Shown here: positions 49,496 to 56,870 of the stretch, piece by piece
Numbering within the stretch: position 1 is the stretch's first letter
Layout of the letters: each line of letters starts with the position of its first letter
Assembly: GCF_900142365.1 (NCBI RefSeq)
Contig: NZ_FRAP01000009.1
Coordinates: forward strand, 150,105-214,104
Length of the DNA stretch: 64,000 bases
DNA from: Pseudonocardia thermophila
Lineage (GTDB): Bacteria > Actinomycetota > Actinomycetes > Mycobacteriales > Pseudonocardiaceae
Direction: 5' to 3'
Notes under the pieces: model-generated
What the model saw: only the letters and a program-made list of their open reading frames with translations
Told to the model about the DNA's origin: nothing
The model's database searches: none
Program-made: the position numbers and the translations under genes

Positions 49496-50296
49496 GTGAG
49501 CGTCTCGTCCCCGCGGCCGTCCGGCCGCCGCACCCGCCGCCACGACCACGACGCCGGCGGCGACCCCGAGGTGCTGGCCGCGAAGGCCGCGCTGCGCGAG
49601 GAGGTGTGGACCGCGCTCACCGAGGCGAAGGTGACGCGGTTCCCCGGCGCCCGGAACCGGATCTCGAACTTCGTGGGTGCGGAGGCGGCGGCTGAGCGGC
49701 TGCGCGCGCACCCGGTGTGGCAGGCGGCGCGCACGGTGAAGTGCAATCCCGACTCCGCGCAGCTGCCGGTGCGCCAACGCGCGCTGGAGGACGGCAAGCT
49801 CCTCTACATGGCGGTGCCCCGCCTGGCCGAGGAGGAGCCGTTCTTCCTGCTCGACCCCGACCACCTCGCCGAGCCGCCGCGCAAGGCCGCCTCGATCGCC
49901 GGAGCGGCCCGGTCGGCGCGCCGAGTGGCGGTCGCCGAGCTGGAGCCGGTCGACCTGGTGGTGACCGGCTGCGTCGCGGTCGGCGTCGACGGGGCGCGGC
50001 TCGGCAAGGGCGGCGGCTTCGCCGACCTGGAGTTCGCCCTGGCCACGGCGGCGGGCCTGATCGGCGAGCACACCACCGTCGTCACGACGGTGCACGAGCT
50101 GCAGGTGCGCGGCGCCGGGGAGATCCCGACGACGCCGCACGACGCGCCGGTCGATCTCGTGGTGACCCCGGAGCGGGTCGTGGACTGCCGGCCCGGTCGC
50201 GGGGTCCGCCCAGCCGACGGGATCCGGTGGGAGGAGCTCACCCCGGAGAAGATCGCGGCGATCCCGCTCCTGGCGCGGCTGGCCGCGCAGCGGTAG
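49496..50296 (+). CDS. 5-formyltetrahydrofolate cyclo-ligase family protein
   Basis: 266 aa, longer than typical cyclo-ligase (about 190) and closer to the MTHFSD-like branch. Features: KAALREEVWTALTEAKVTRFPGARNRISNFVGAEAAAERL at the start, VKCNPDSAQLPVRQRALEDGKLLYM, then LGKGGGFADLEFALATAAG (the cofactor loop GxGGGxxDLE) and TTVVTTVHELQV. Function may be folate-related, perhaps recycling the formyl group released from formylkynurenine (inference). GTG 49496 is 4 bp from kynU, the last gene of the operon. Confidence 0.78.
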   Translation: MSVSSPRPSGRRTRRHDHDAGGDPEVLAAKAALREEVWTALTEAKVTRFPGARNRISNFVGAEAAAERLRAHPVWQAARTVKCNPDSAQLPVRQRALEDGKLLYMAVPRLAEEEPFFLLDPDHLAEPPRKAASIAGAARSARRVAVAELEPVDLVVTGCVAVGVDGARLGKGGGFADLEFALATAAGLIGEHTTVVTTVHELQVRGAGEIPTTPHDAPVDLVVTPERVVDCRPGRGVRPADGIRWEELTPEKIAAIPLLARLAAQR

Positions 50297-50297
50297 C

Positions 50298-50390
50298 GAT
50301 CGGGGCGGTGCTCGATCGGGGCGGTGCTCGATCAATGCCCCTCGATCAACGCGGCCCTCGATCAACCCGGCCCTCGATCAACCCGGCCCG
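50298..50390. repeat. Six GATC-headed 16-bp repeats after the operon
   Basis: GATC recurs at 50298, 50314, 50330, 50344, 50360 and 50376. Two units read GATCGGGGCGGTGCTC and three read GATCAACSCGGCCCTC or close. GATCGGGGC faces GCCCCTCGATC, so hairpins can form between the two groups; this could act as the operon's terminator. Confidence 0.7.
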
Positions 50391-50402
50391 CCGACGCACC
50401 GC

Positions 50403-50594
50403 TCAGGACCGGCGGCCCTCCTCCCAGTCCTCGTCGGCGGCGTCGTTCGCCTCGGTGCGCTCGCGGGCGATCTCGAGGGCGCGCGCCGCCGTCTGGCGAT
50501 CCGGGTAGGGACCGAGCCGGTCCGCCGCCCGGCAGCCCTCCAGGGGCTCCACGGTGTTGTGCTTCAGGCACCAGAACCACTGCTCGCCGGCCAC
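50403..50594 (-). CDS. Small conserved actinobacterial protein, unknown function
   Basis: 63 aa: EQWFWCLKHNTVEPLEGCRA at the start, then DRLGPYPDRQTAARALEIARERTEAND and an acidic tail. The WCLKHxxVE and DRLGPYxxxxxAxxAL pattern is one I know as a short, widely conserved actinobacterial protein, sometimes likened to SPOR domains. The two Cys and a His could bind a metal. GTG 50594 is taken since upstream the frame enters the repeat array. Confidence 0.72.
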   Translation of the reverse strand: MAGEQWFWCLKHNTVEPLEGCRAADRLGPYPDRQTAARALEIARERTEANDAADEDWEEGRRS

Positions 50595-50659
50595 CCCCGG
50601 AGTATGCCGCCCCGGACCGCCCCTCGGCGACGACGGGCGGGGCCGGGCCGGGGGAAGAG

Positions 50660-50800
50660 CGCGAGTCGCGCGTTCGGCCCGGCGAGTCGCGCAGACGGTG
50701 CGGCGAGTTCCGCATGTAGTCCCGCGAGTTCCGCATCGGGTCAGCCGATCTCCGCATCCCGCGCGGCGCGTCCGCACTTCCGGACCCGCGCATCCGGAGT
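50660..50800. repeat. Third array of the 21-bp repeat
   Basis: Words GCGAGTCGCGC, then GCGAGTTCCGCAT, recur with GAGT (or its variants) at 50663, 50684, 50705, 50726, 50747 and 50768, each exactly 21 bp apart, decaying toward 50800. Starts about 65 bp upstream of the small-protein gene. In 50595-51506 I see no gene except possibly nothing more than repeats. Confidence 0.8.
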
Positions 50801-50933
50801 TCGCGGCTTCCGATTTCCGGCACCCCCAACGAATCCCCGGTCGACACCCCACGCGAACGACCGGGAAAGCCGCGTGACCGCAATCGAAGATCGGAGCGTT
50901 CGGTTCTCGCGCCTCATACCGCTCCGGGACGCG

Positions 50934-51150
50934 TGATGGCAGGACAGCAGCTTTCCCCAGCGAGAAACGGCGGGGAGGAATCCTCTGCAGGCGCGATCCA
51001 CCTCAACACCCCGGGCCTCACGCCCTGGACCGTCCCACCACCGCTGACCGAGCGCCACCGCGAGGCGACCGCGGCGCTCGCCGTCGTCGACACCGAGGCG
51101 CACGAGCCCGCACTCTGCTCCTTCGCCGCAGAGCCCGATCACCACAGCGG
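50934..51150 (+). repeat. Dispersed intergenic element, copy B
   Basis: Contains in order GCAGGCGCGATCCACCTCAA, CCGTCCCACCACCGCTGACC, GAGCGCCACCG, GTCGTCGACACCGAGGCGC and GCAGAGCCCGATCACC, matching copies at 31.3 kb (opposite strand) and 63.4 kb. An 88-codon frame from 50933 crosses it but shows no domain and follows the repeat, so it is not called. Confidence 0.7.
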
Positions 51151-51272
51151 CTTTCCTGATCGCACCGTGGCCTTTCCTGATCAACACTGCAGTTCCTGAC
51201 CAACACTGCGGTTTCCTGACCAACACTGCGGTTTCCTGATCAACACTGCGGTTTCCTGACCAACACTGCGGC
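51151..51272. repeat. Six tandem copies of a 20-bp unit
   Basis: TTTCCTGAYCAACACTGCGG repeats with CCTGA at 51155, 51176, 51195, 51215, 51235 and 51255. The last four are nearly identical. It directly follows dispersed element B; a single related unit (CACTGCGGTCTTCC) ends copy A at 63.68 kb, so the array looks like local amplification of the element's tail. Confidence 0.85.
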
Positions 51273-51506
51273 TTGCCCGCCGTCATCGTCACCGTTCCCG
51301 CAGCGTCGGTCACCCCGACCGGCGGACTCGCCTCGCCGCACCTCCGTGCTCACCGGTCCCGATGTCCGGACCCTCACCGCACCTGACCGGGCGCCCGGGC
51401 AACGGGCCACGATCCCGCTGGACGAACGATCCGGACGCGATCAAGACCTGCCAGCACATCTCACGTCCGCTTGCCGCGATCGCCGCCCGTCGGATTCCAT
51501 GCTCCG

Positions 51507-52775
51507 GTGACCCGGCTCCAGAGCACGATCCTGCGCGACGCCGCTGCGGCCGTCCTGCGCCGGAACGACCGCGGCCGGATCATCGCGGCCGTGCCCGATC
51601 CGAGCCGGAACTACCGCTGGCACCGGGCATCGATCCTCGTCGTCGCCGGCCTGGCCCGGACGGATCTGCGGCGCGCGATGGCGGAGCTGGACGGTCTGCT
51701 CGCTGCGCAGTGGCGCACCGGGATGCTGCCGCTGTGCGTGTTCGACGACCCGGGCATCGGCTGGGGGTTCGACCCGCGGCGCTGGAGCACCACCGCGTAC
51801 GCCAAGCACCCGGATCCGGCGCCGACCAGCGGGCTGGCCGCGCTGCCGGGCCAGCCGATCGCGGCGCGCATGATCCTGGAGCGCGGCCGCGACAACGGCG
51901 GCGCGGAGATGGACCTCGCCGAGGAGTACGTCGCGAACGTGTTCGACGTCCTCCTCGCCGCGCACCGCTGGACGGTCACTCACCGGGACCCGGACGGGGT
52001 CGGGCTGGTCGAGATCCACCACCCGTGGGAGTCGATGTTCGCCGCCTGTCCGCGTTGGGACGCCCCGCTGTCGCGCACCGGGCCGCATCCGGGGGCCAGC
52101 CGGGCCGAGCGCGAGTGGTACCTGCTCGATCGGATGCACGCGGTCGGCTGGGACGAGACCGCGGTGCGCGAAGTGGCCGAGTTCCGGGTGCGGGACGTGC
52201 TGGCGTCGGCCTTGCTGGCGGGCTCCGCGGAGGTCCTGGCCGAACTGGCCGACGAGGTGGGCCGCACCGAGGTCGCCGAGGAGCTCGAGCAGGACGCCGC
52301 CCGCTTCCGGGCCGGGATCGCGGCCACGATCGACCCGCGGACCGGCCTGGCCCGCGACTACGACGTGCGCGCCGGCGTGTGGCTGGACCAGGTGACGATC
52401 GCCGGGTTCGCCCCGCTCATCGCCGGCGGGGACGTGGACGTGCTCGCCGCGCAGCGAGCGATCCTGCTCGGCGACGACTGGATGGGGCACCCGGTGCTGC
52501 GCCACCCGCTGCCGCCGACGGTGTCGCCGTCGCACCCCGAGTTCCGCCGCCGGGAGCGCTGGCGGGGCCCGGTGTCGCCGTGGATGGTGCTGGCGCTCGT
52601 GTGGGCGGCGACCCGGGACGGGGCGTGGGACCTGCGCGCCGTGCTGCGCGACGCCGCGCTGGAGATGCTCGGCGATCACTCGTTCGCCGAGTTCTACGAG
52701 CCGATCACCGGGGAACCGATCGGCCCGCACGAGCACTCGTGGACGGCCTCGGTGACGCTGGACCTGCTGGGGTGA
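51507..52775 (+). CDS. MGH1-like glycoside hydrolase (glucosyl/mannosylglycerate hydrolase family)
   Basis: 422 aa, an all-helical (alpha/alpha)6-barrel type enzyme. Matching stretches: NYRWHRASILVVAGLARTDLRRAMAELDGLLAAQWRTGMLPLCVF, then VEIHHPWESMFAACPRWDAPL (the HPWExxxDxxPxWD-like motif of GH63 relatives), GVWLDQVTIAGFAPLIAG and RWRGPVSPWMVLALVWAA, FAEFYEPITGEPIGPHEHSWTASVTLDLL. Relatives split the compatible solutes glucosylglycerate or mannosylglycerate. Catalytic acids are probably within the HPWES and FYEPITG regions. GTG 51507 is chosen; upstream sequence is unconserved. Confidence 0.8.
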   Translation: MTRLQSTILRDAAAAVLRRNDRGRIIAAVPDPSRNYRWHRASILVVAGLARTDLRRAMAELDGLLAAQWRTGMLPLCVFDDPGIGWGFDPRRWSTTAYAKHPDPAPTSGLAALPGQPIAARMILERGRDNGGAEMDLAEEYVANVFDVLLAAHRWTVTHRDPDGVGLVEIHHPWESMFAACPRWDAPLSRTGPHPGASRAEREWYLLDRMHAVGWDETAVREVAEFRVRDVLASALLAGSAEVLAELADEVGRTEVAEELEQDAARFRAGIAATIDPRTGLARDYDVRAGVWLDQVTIAGFAPLIAGGDVDVLAAQRAILLGDDWMGHPVLRHPLPPTVSPSHPEFRRRERWRGPVSPWMVLALVWAATRDGAWDLRAVLRDAALEMLGDHSFAEFYEPITGEPIGPHEHSWTASVTLDLLG

Positions 52776-52839
52776 CCCGGACCGCGAGGTCGGGGGCCAG
52801 GCGGTCCGGGTCAGGCTCGGGACGGTCGGGGCCGTCAGG

Positions 52840-53286
52840 TCAGGCCGAGCGGTCGTGCCACTGCCGGGCGAGGTCGGCGATGCCGTGGATCGAACAGGGC
52901 CAGGGAGCCGCCGGCAACCCCGTTCCGCCCTTCGTGCACGTCTGGCACCGGCCCGCCCGGTCGGGGAGGTGCTGGTCGAGCAGGCGCTGCCAGACGTCCA
53001 CCATCGGCGCGAGCTCCGCGGCGAGGCGCCGCAGTTCGAGCTCCGAGGGCTTCCGGGAGCCGGCGGCGGGCTCGGTGCCGGTCTCCTCCTCGTCCTCGGC
53101 CTGCGGTGCGGCAGGCCCGGACATCGACTGGGACACTGCGGCCGGCGGTGCGTCCTGCCGGTGCCGCCGGGGCGAAGCGGGAGCCGGGCTCCTGCTGCTC
53201 ACCCCCCGGACGATTCCGATCGAGGTGTGCAGCGGGCCCGGCGCGGGGCTTCTCCCCGCACCACCCGCCCCCCACGCATAGCTCAT
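52840..53286 (-). CDS. Hypothetical protein with CxxC / CSIH motif
   Basis: 148 aa. The first about 70 residues are Pro/Ala/Gly-rich and disordered (GAGRSPAPGPLHTSIG start). The rest is helical (PSELELRRLAAELAPMVDVWQRLLDQHLPDR) and then RCQTCTKGGTGLPAAPWPCSIHGIADLARQW, whose three Cys and a His could bind zinc. I do not recognise a named family. ATG 53286 gives a gap of 124 bp to the divergent DUF397 gene. Likely regulated with it. Confidence 0.65.
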   Translation of the reverse strand: MSYAWGAGGAGRSPAPGPLHTSIGIVRGVSSRSPAPASPRRHRQDAPPAAVSQSMSGPAAPQAEDEEETGTEPAAGSRKPSELELRRLAAELAPMVDVWQRLLDQHLPDRAGRCQTCTKGGTGLPAAPWPCSIHGIADLARQWHDRSA

Positions 53287-53410
53287 CTTCTTCCCCCCAC
53301 GCGACTGGATGTGACAGTCCGTGAACGCGCCGCCCGTTCTGGTCGACATCCGATCGGGTTCCGCGCCCGCATGGGATCGTGGCCCGTCCGGCTTGCGCGC
53401 GCAAGCTCTG

Positions 53411-53641
53411 ATGCATGACCATCTGCACGTGCATCTGAACGAGCAGCCCCTCATCTGGCGGAAGGCCAGCGCGAGCAACCCCACCGGAAACTGCGTTGAG
53501 CTGGCAAAACTCCCCAGCGGCGAGGTCGCGATGCGCAACTCCCGTTTCCCGAACGGCCCTGTGATCGTCTACACACCCGCCGAAATCGCCGCGTTCCTCG
53601 AGGGTGCCCGAGCGGGTGAGTTCGATGATCTGGCCGTGTGA
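53411..53641 (+). CDS. DUF397 domain protein
   Basis: 76 aa. The DUF397 core is complete: WRKASASNPTGNCVELAKLPSGEVAMRNSRFPNGPVIVYTPAEIAAFLEGARAGEFD. These small proteins are encoded beside XRE-DUF5753 regulators throughout actinomycetes, forming regulatory pairs (as around Streptomyces WhiJ and BldB-linked loci). ATG 53411 gives the normal family length; GTG 53321 in the same frame would add 30 unconserved residues. Confidence 0.88.
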   Translation: MHDHLHVHLNEQPLIWRKASASNPTGNCVELAKLPSGEVAMRNSRFPNGPVIVYTPAEIAAFLEGARAGEFDDLAV

Positions 53642-53755
53642 TTTCCGTGTGATCCACCACGCCCCGTAGCCGTCGAGGCGGTTCCACCCGTCCGCGACTT
53701 GCCGAGGGACGCCCGTTCACGGCACAGTGTTCCCCCGAACGGGGAGGTCCTGAAT

Positions 53756-54670
53756 ATGAACGTGCTGCGGGGTGAGTCCGCGGACTACTCCGCGGGTCGC
53801 GCTGACGTTCTGTCCAGTGGTTCGTCGGCCTCCGGCCCGACGGTCCTGCGCATCGCTCTCGGGGCTCAGCTGCGTCGCCGGCGGGAGGCCGCGGGTGTCA
53901 CGCGCGAGCAGGCGGGCGAGGCGATCCGGGCGTCGCCCGCCAAGATCAGCCGGCTCGAGCTCGGCCGCGTCGGCTTCAAGGAGCGCGACGTCGCCGACCT
54001 CATCACGCTGTACGGCGTCACCGACCCCACTGAACGCGCCGAGTTCCTCAGCCTGGCCCGGCAGGCCAACGCTCCGGGCTGGTGGCACCGCTACTCCGAC
54101 CTGCTGGAGACCTGGTTCGAGACCTACCTCGGGCTGGAGCAGGCGGCGTCGCTGATCCGCACGTACGAGCTGCAGTTCTTGCCGGGGCTGCTGCAGACCC
54201 GCGACTACGCCCGCGCGGTCACCCAGCTCGCCCGGACCGACACGCTCGAGGTCGAGCGTCGGGTCGAGCTGCGGATGCGCCGCCAGGAGATCTTCCTGTC
54301 CGGCAACGGGCCGCGGCTGTGGGCGGTGATCGACGAGGCGGCGCTGCGCCGCGGGCTGGGCAGCCCGCAGCTGATGCGCGAGCAGATCGATCACCTGCTC
54401 GAGATGAACCGGCTGCCCTCGATCTCGATCCAGATCGCACCGCTGCGCTACGGCGGCCACGCCGCGGCCGGCGGTCCGTTCACGATCCTGCGGTTCGCGG
54501 AGCCCGACCTGCCGGACATCGTCTACCTGGAGCAGCTCACCAGCGCCCTGTACCTGGACAAGCGGCCGGACGTCGAGCACTACGCCGCCGTCATGGACCG
54601 GCTGTGCGCCCAGGTCGAACAGCCGAACCGGACGGAACCGATCCTGCTGGCGATCCGGGACGAGCTGTAG
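53756..54670 (+). CDS. XRE family regulator with DUF5753 domain
   Basis: 304 aa. Helix-turn-helix at about 30-90: ALGAQLRRRREAAGVTREQAGEAIRASPAKISRLELGRVGFKERDVADLITLYGV. The rest is DUF5753, starting APGWWHRYSDLLETWFETYLGLEQAASLIRTYELQFLPGLLQTRDYARAV, then RRQEIFLSGNGPRLWAVIDEAALRR and the terminal YLDKRPDVEHYAAVMDRL. Works with the DUF397 protein just upstream. ATG 53756 follows GGGGAGG. WhiJ-type proteins control development; the target here is unknown. Confidence 0.92.
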   Translation: MNVLRGESADYSAGRADVLSSGSSASGPTVLRIALGAQLRRRREAAGVTREQAGEAIRASPAKISRLELGRVGFKERDVADLITLYGVTDPTERAEFLSLARQANAPGWWHRYSDLLETWFETYLGLEQAASLIRTYELQFLPGLLQTRDYARAVTQLARTDTLEVERRVELRMRRQEIFLSGNGPRLWAVIDEAALRRGLGSPQLMREQIDHLLEMNRLPSISIQIAPLRYGGHAAAGGPFTILRFAEPDLPDIVYLEQLTSALYLDKRPDVEHYAAVMDRLCAQVEQPNRTEPILLAIRDEL

Positions 54671-54708
54671 CGGGCGGACTGCACGGACCGGGACGGAACG
54701 GGCACGGA

Positions 54709-55632
54709 TTGGGTCGAGGGCGCAGGCTGCCCGCGTCACCGTTGGAGCAGCGCCACGGGCTGGATGCGGTGCGCCTGCGCACCCCGGCCGAGACGCGGTG
54801 GGCGACGATGCGCGACCACCTCGTCGAACGGCTCAAGCGGGTCCCGGTCGAGCGGATCGACGCGATGCTCGCCGAGCAGCGGTTCGTCGGCCGGGACGGC
54901 CCGATCACGCCTGACACCCCGTACCGGCCCGCCGAGTACGTGTGGTTCCACCGGGACCTGCCGGTGGAGGCGCCGGTGCCGTTCGAGATCGAGGTCGTGC
55001 ACCGCGACGACCTGCTGCTGGTTGTCGACAAGCCGCACTTCATGGCCACGATCCCGCGCGGCCAGCACATCCTCGAGACCGCGCTCGTGCGGCTGCGCCG
55101 GGAGCACGGTCTGCCCGAGCTCTCACCCGCGCACCGCTTGGACCGGATGACGGCCGGGCTGCTGATGTTCGTGATCAACCGCGAGCACCGCGGCGCCTAC
55201 CAGACGCTGTTCCGCGACCGGCGGGTGCGCAAGACCTACGAGGCGATCGCCCCGTACGACCCGGACCTGCCGCTGCCGCAGACGGTGCGCAGCCGCATCG
55301 TCAAGGAGCGCGGGATCATCCAGGCCCGTGAGGTCGACGGACCGCCCAACGCCGAGACGCTCGTCGAGCTGCTCGAGCACCGCGGCGGGCTCGGCCGCTA
55401 CCGGCTCGCCCCGGCCACCGGGCGCACCCACCAGCTGCGCCTGCACATGCACCGGCTCGGGATCCCGATCATCGGCGACGACTTCTACCCGGTGCTCACC
55501 GAGCGGCCGCTAGACGACTTCACGAACCCGTTGCAGCTGCTCGCGGCCACGTTGGAGTTCACCGACCCGATCACCGGCGAGCTGCGCAGCTTCCGCTCGC
55601 GACGCCGGCTGGACGCCTGGCCGGACGGCTGA
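54709..55632 (+). CDS. RluA-family pseudouridine synthase
   Basis: 307 aa enzyme converting uridine to pseudouridine in rRNA or tRNA. Motifs: ILYVDKP-like block LLLVVDKPHFMATIPRG near 110, catalytic-Asp motif AHRLDRMTAGLLMF near 145, and GRTHQLRLHMHRLGIPIIGDDFYP near 245. Short unconserved N-terminus. No ATG precedes the conserved start GRGRRLPASPLEQRHGLD, so TTG 54709 is taken, with GGA upstream; a GTG further in is unlikely. Target position cannot be predicted. Confidence 0.88.
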   Translation: MGRGRRLPASPLEQRHGLDAVRLRTPAETRWATMRDHLVERLKRVPVERIDAMLAEQRFVGRDGPITPDTPYRPAEYVWFHRDLPVEAPVPFEIEVVHRDDLLLVVDKPHFMATIPRGQHILETALVRLRREHGLPELSPAHRLDRMTAGLLMFVINREHRGAYQTLFRDRRVRKTYEAIAPYDPDLPLPQTVRSRIVKERGIIQAREVDGPPNAETLVELLEHRGGLGRYRLAPATGRTHQLRLHMHRLGIPIIGDDFYPVLTERPLDDFTNPLQLLAATLEFTDPITGELRSFRSRRRLDAWPDG

Positions 55633-55683
55633 CCGCGCTGGCGACCGACTGGCCACCGGCGCGGCGGCTGGCATCATCTGCGC

Positions 55684-56706
55684 ATGGCTGCTCCCCGATC
55701 GACGGGTCGCACCGCACCGACGCTCGAGTCGGTGGCGGCGCTGGCCGGCGTGTCCCGGGCCACCGCGGGCCGCGTCCTCTCGGGGTCGACGCGGGTCACC
55801 GAGCGGTCCCGCGAGGCGGTGCTGCGCGCCGCCGAACAGCTGGGCTACGTGACCAACCGGGCCGCCCGCGCGCTCATGACGCGGCGCAGCGGCTCGATCG
55901 CGTTCGTCGTCACCGAGCCGGAGGAGCGGTTCTTCAACGATCCGCACTTCGCGCTGGCGCTGCGCGGAGCCCACGAGGCGGTGGCCGAGCAGGACGTGCA
56001 GCTGGTCTTCTCGATCGTCCACCTCGAGGCGGACCGGCTGCGGTTCGAGCGCTTCGCCCGCGCCGGGCACCTCGACGGCGCGATCCTGGTCTCGCTGCAC
56101 GGCGACCACCCGCTCCCCCGGGCGCTGCACGCGGCCGGCATCCCGGTGATGCTCATGGGCCGCCCGCTCGTGCCGATCGAGGGTGTGAGCTACGTGTCCG
56201 CCGACAACGTCGGGGGCGGCCGGCTCGCGGCGGCGCGCCTGGCCGACATCGGCCGCACCAAGCTGGCGACGATCACCGGCCCGCGGGACATGACCGCCGC
56301 CCTGGACCGCGAGCACGGGTTCCTCACCGAGCTGACGGAGCGCGGACTGACCGGGGTCGTCGTGGACGGCGACTTCTCGATGGAGAGCGGCAGGCGGGCG
56401 ATGGCCGACCTGCTCGCGACCCATCCCGACGTCGACGGGGTGTTCGCGGCGAGCGACCTGATGGCGCTGGGTGCGTTCCAGGCGATCGCGGACGCCGGCC
56501 GGTCGGTGCCTGACGACATCGCGGTCGTCGGGTTCGACGACTCCCCGCTCGCGGCGACGGTCCGGCCCGGGCTGACCACCGTCCGCCAGCCCGTGGTGGA
56601 CATGGGTGCGACGCTGGCCCGCCAGCTGCTGCGCACCATCGAGGACGGCGAGGTGCCCGAACCGGTGCTCATGCCGGCCGAGCTGGTGGTCCGGGACAGC
56701 GCATGA
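55684..56706 (+). CDS. cebR: LacI family regulator (CebR-like)
   Basis: 340 aa. DNA-binding headpiece TLESVAALAGVSRATAGRVLSGSTRVTERSREAVLRAAEQLGYVTNRAARALMTRRSGSI (about 12-72) with hinge, then a periplasmic-binding-like sugar domain (FAASDLMALGAFQAIADAGRSVPDDIAVVGFDDSPLA). Synteny with binding protein, two permeases and a GH1 enzyme is that of Streptomyces cebR-cebEFG-bglC. Two palindromes TGAGAGCGCTCTCW between it and the transport genes are the probable operators; Streptomyces CebR binds TGGGAGCGCTCCCA. Inducer is probably cellobiose (inference). Confidence 0.85.
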   Translation: MAAPRSTGRTAPTLESVAALAGVSRATAGRVLSGSTRVTERSREAVLRAAEQLGYVTNRAARALMTRRSGSIAFVVTEPEERFFNDPHFALALRGAHEAVAEQDVQLVFSIVHLEADRLRFERFARAGHLDGAILVSLHGDHPLPRALHAAGIPVMLMGRPLVPIEGVSYVSADNVGGGRLAAARLADIGRTKLATITGPRDMTAALDREHGFLTELTERGLTGVVVDGDFSMESGRRAMADLLATHPDVDGVFAASDLMALGAFQAIADAGRSVPDDIAVVGFDDSPLAATVRPGLTTVRQPVVDMGATLARQLLRTIEDGEVPEPVLMPAELVVRDSA

Positions 56707-56712
56707 GACCGC

Positions 56713-56762
56713 GTTCGGGTCGACCGGTCCGCGGTGCGCACCGCGGACCGGTCGACCCGAAC
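56713..56762. terminator. Perfect 50-bp palindrome after the LacI gene
   Basis: Bases 56713-56737 (starting GTTCGGGTCGACCGGTC) are exactly reverse-complemented by 56738-56762, with no spacer. It starts 7 bp after the LacI stop, so a terminator isolating the transport operon is most likely. The transcript would need a tight loop of several central bases; no U-tract. Confidence 0.7.
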
Positions 56763-56777
56763 CCGATCATGAACGCT

Positions 56778-56849
56778 CGTGAGAGCGCTCTCTTGACAGG
56801 ATCACGTGGTCGGCGCCACGCTGTCACCCGTTCGTGAGAGCGCTCTCTC
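56778..56849 (+). promoter_or_regulatory. Promoter of the sugar-uptake operon with two LacI-type operators
   Basis: GAGAGCGCTCTC occurs at 56781-56792 and 56836-56847, both within CGTGAGAGCGCTCTCT, 55 bp apart centre to centre. A -35 hexamer TTGACA is at 56793-56798, directly behind the first operator; the -10 is poor. The second operator would lie near or beyond the start of transcription. A repressor on both could loop DNA or block initiation. The cebE ribosome site GGAGG is at 56861. Confidence 0.8.
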
Positions 56850-56870
56850 ATCCCGCTCCCGGAGGCAACG

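Noticed and set aside
50933..51199. An 88-codon frame in the dispersed element
   Set aside because: No domain, not conserved as a frame in the other copies, and it ends in the 20-bp array.
53321..53410. GTG 53321 as the DUF397 start
   Set aside because: It adds 30 unconserved residues and leaves only 34 bp for two divergent promoters; ATG 53411 gives the family length.
53411..54670. Classical toxin-antitoxin pair
   Set aside because: DUF397 with XRE-DUF5753 is a known actinobacterial regulatory arrangement; no toxin fold is evident.
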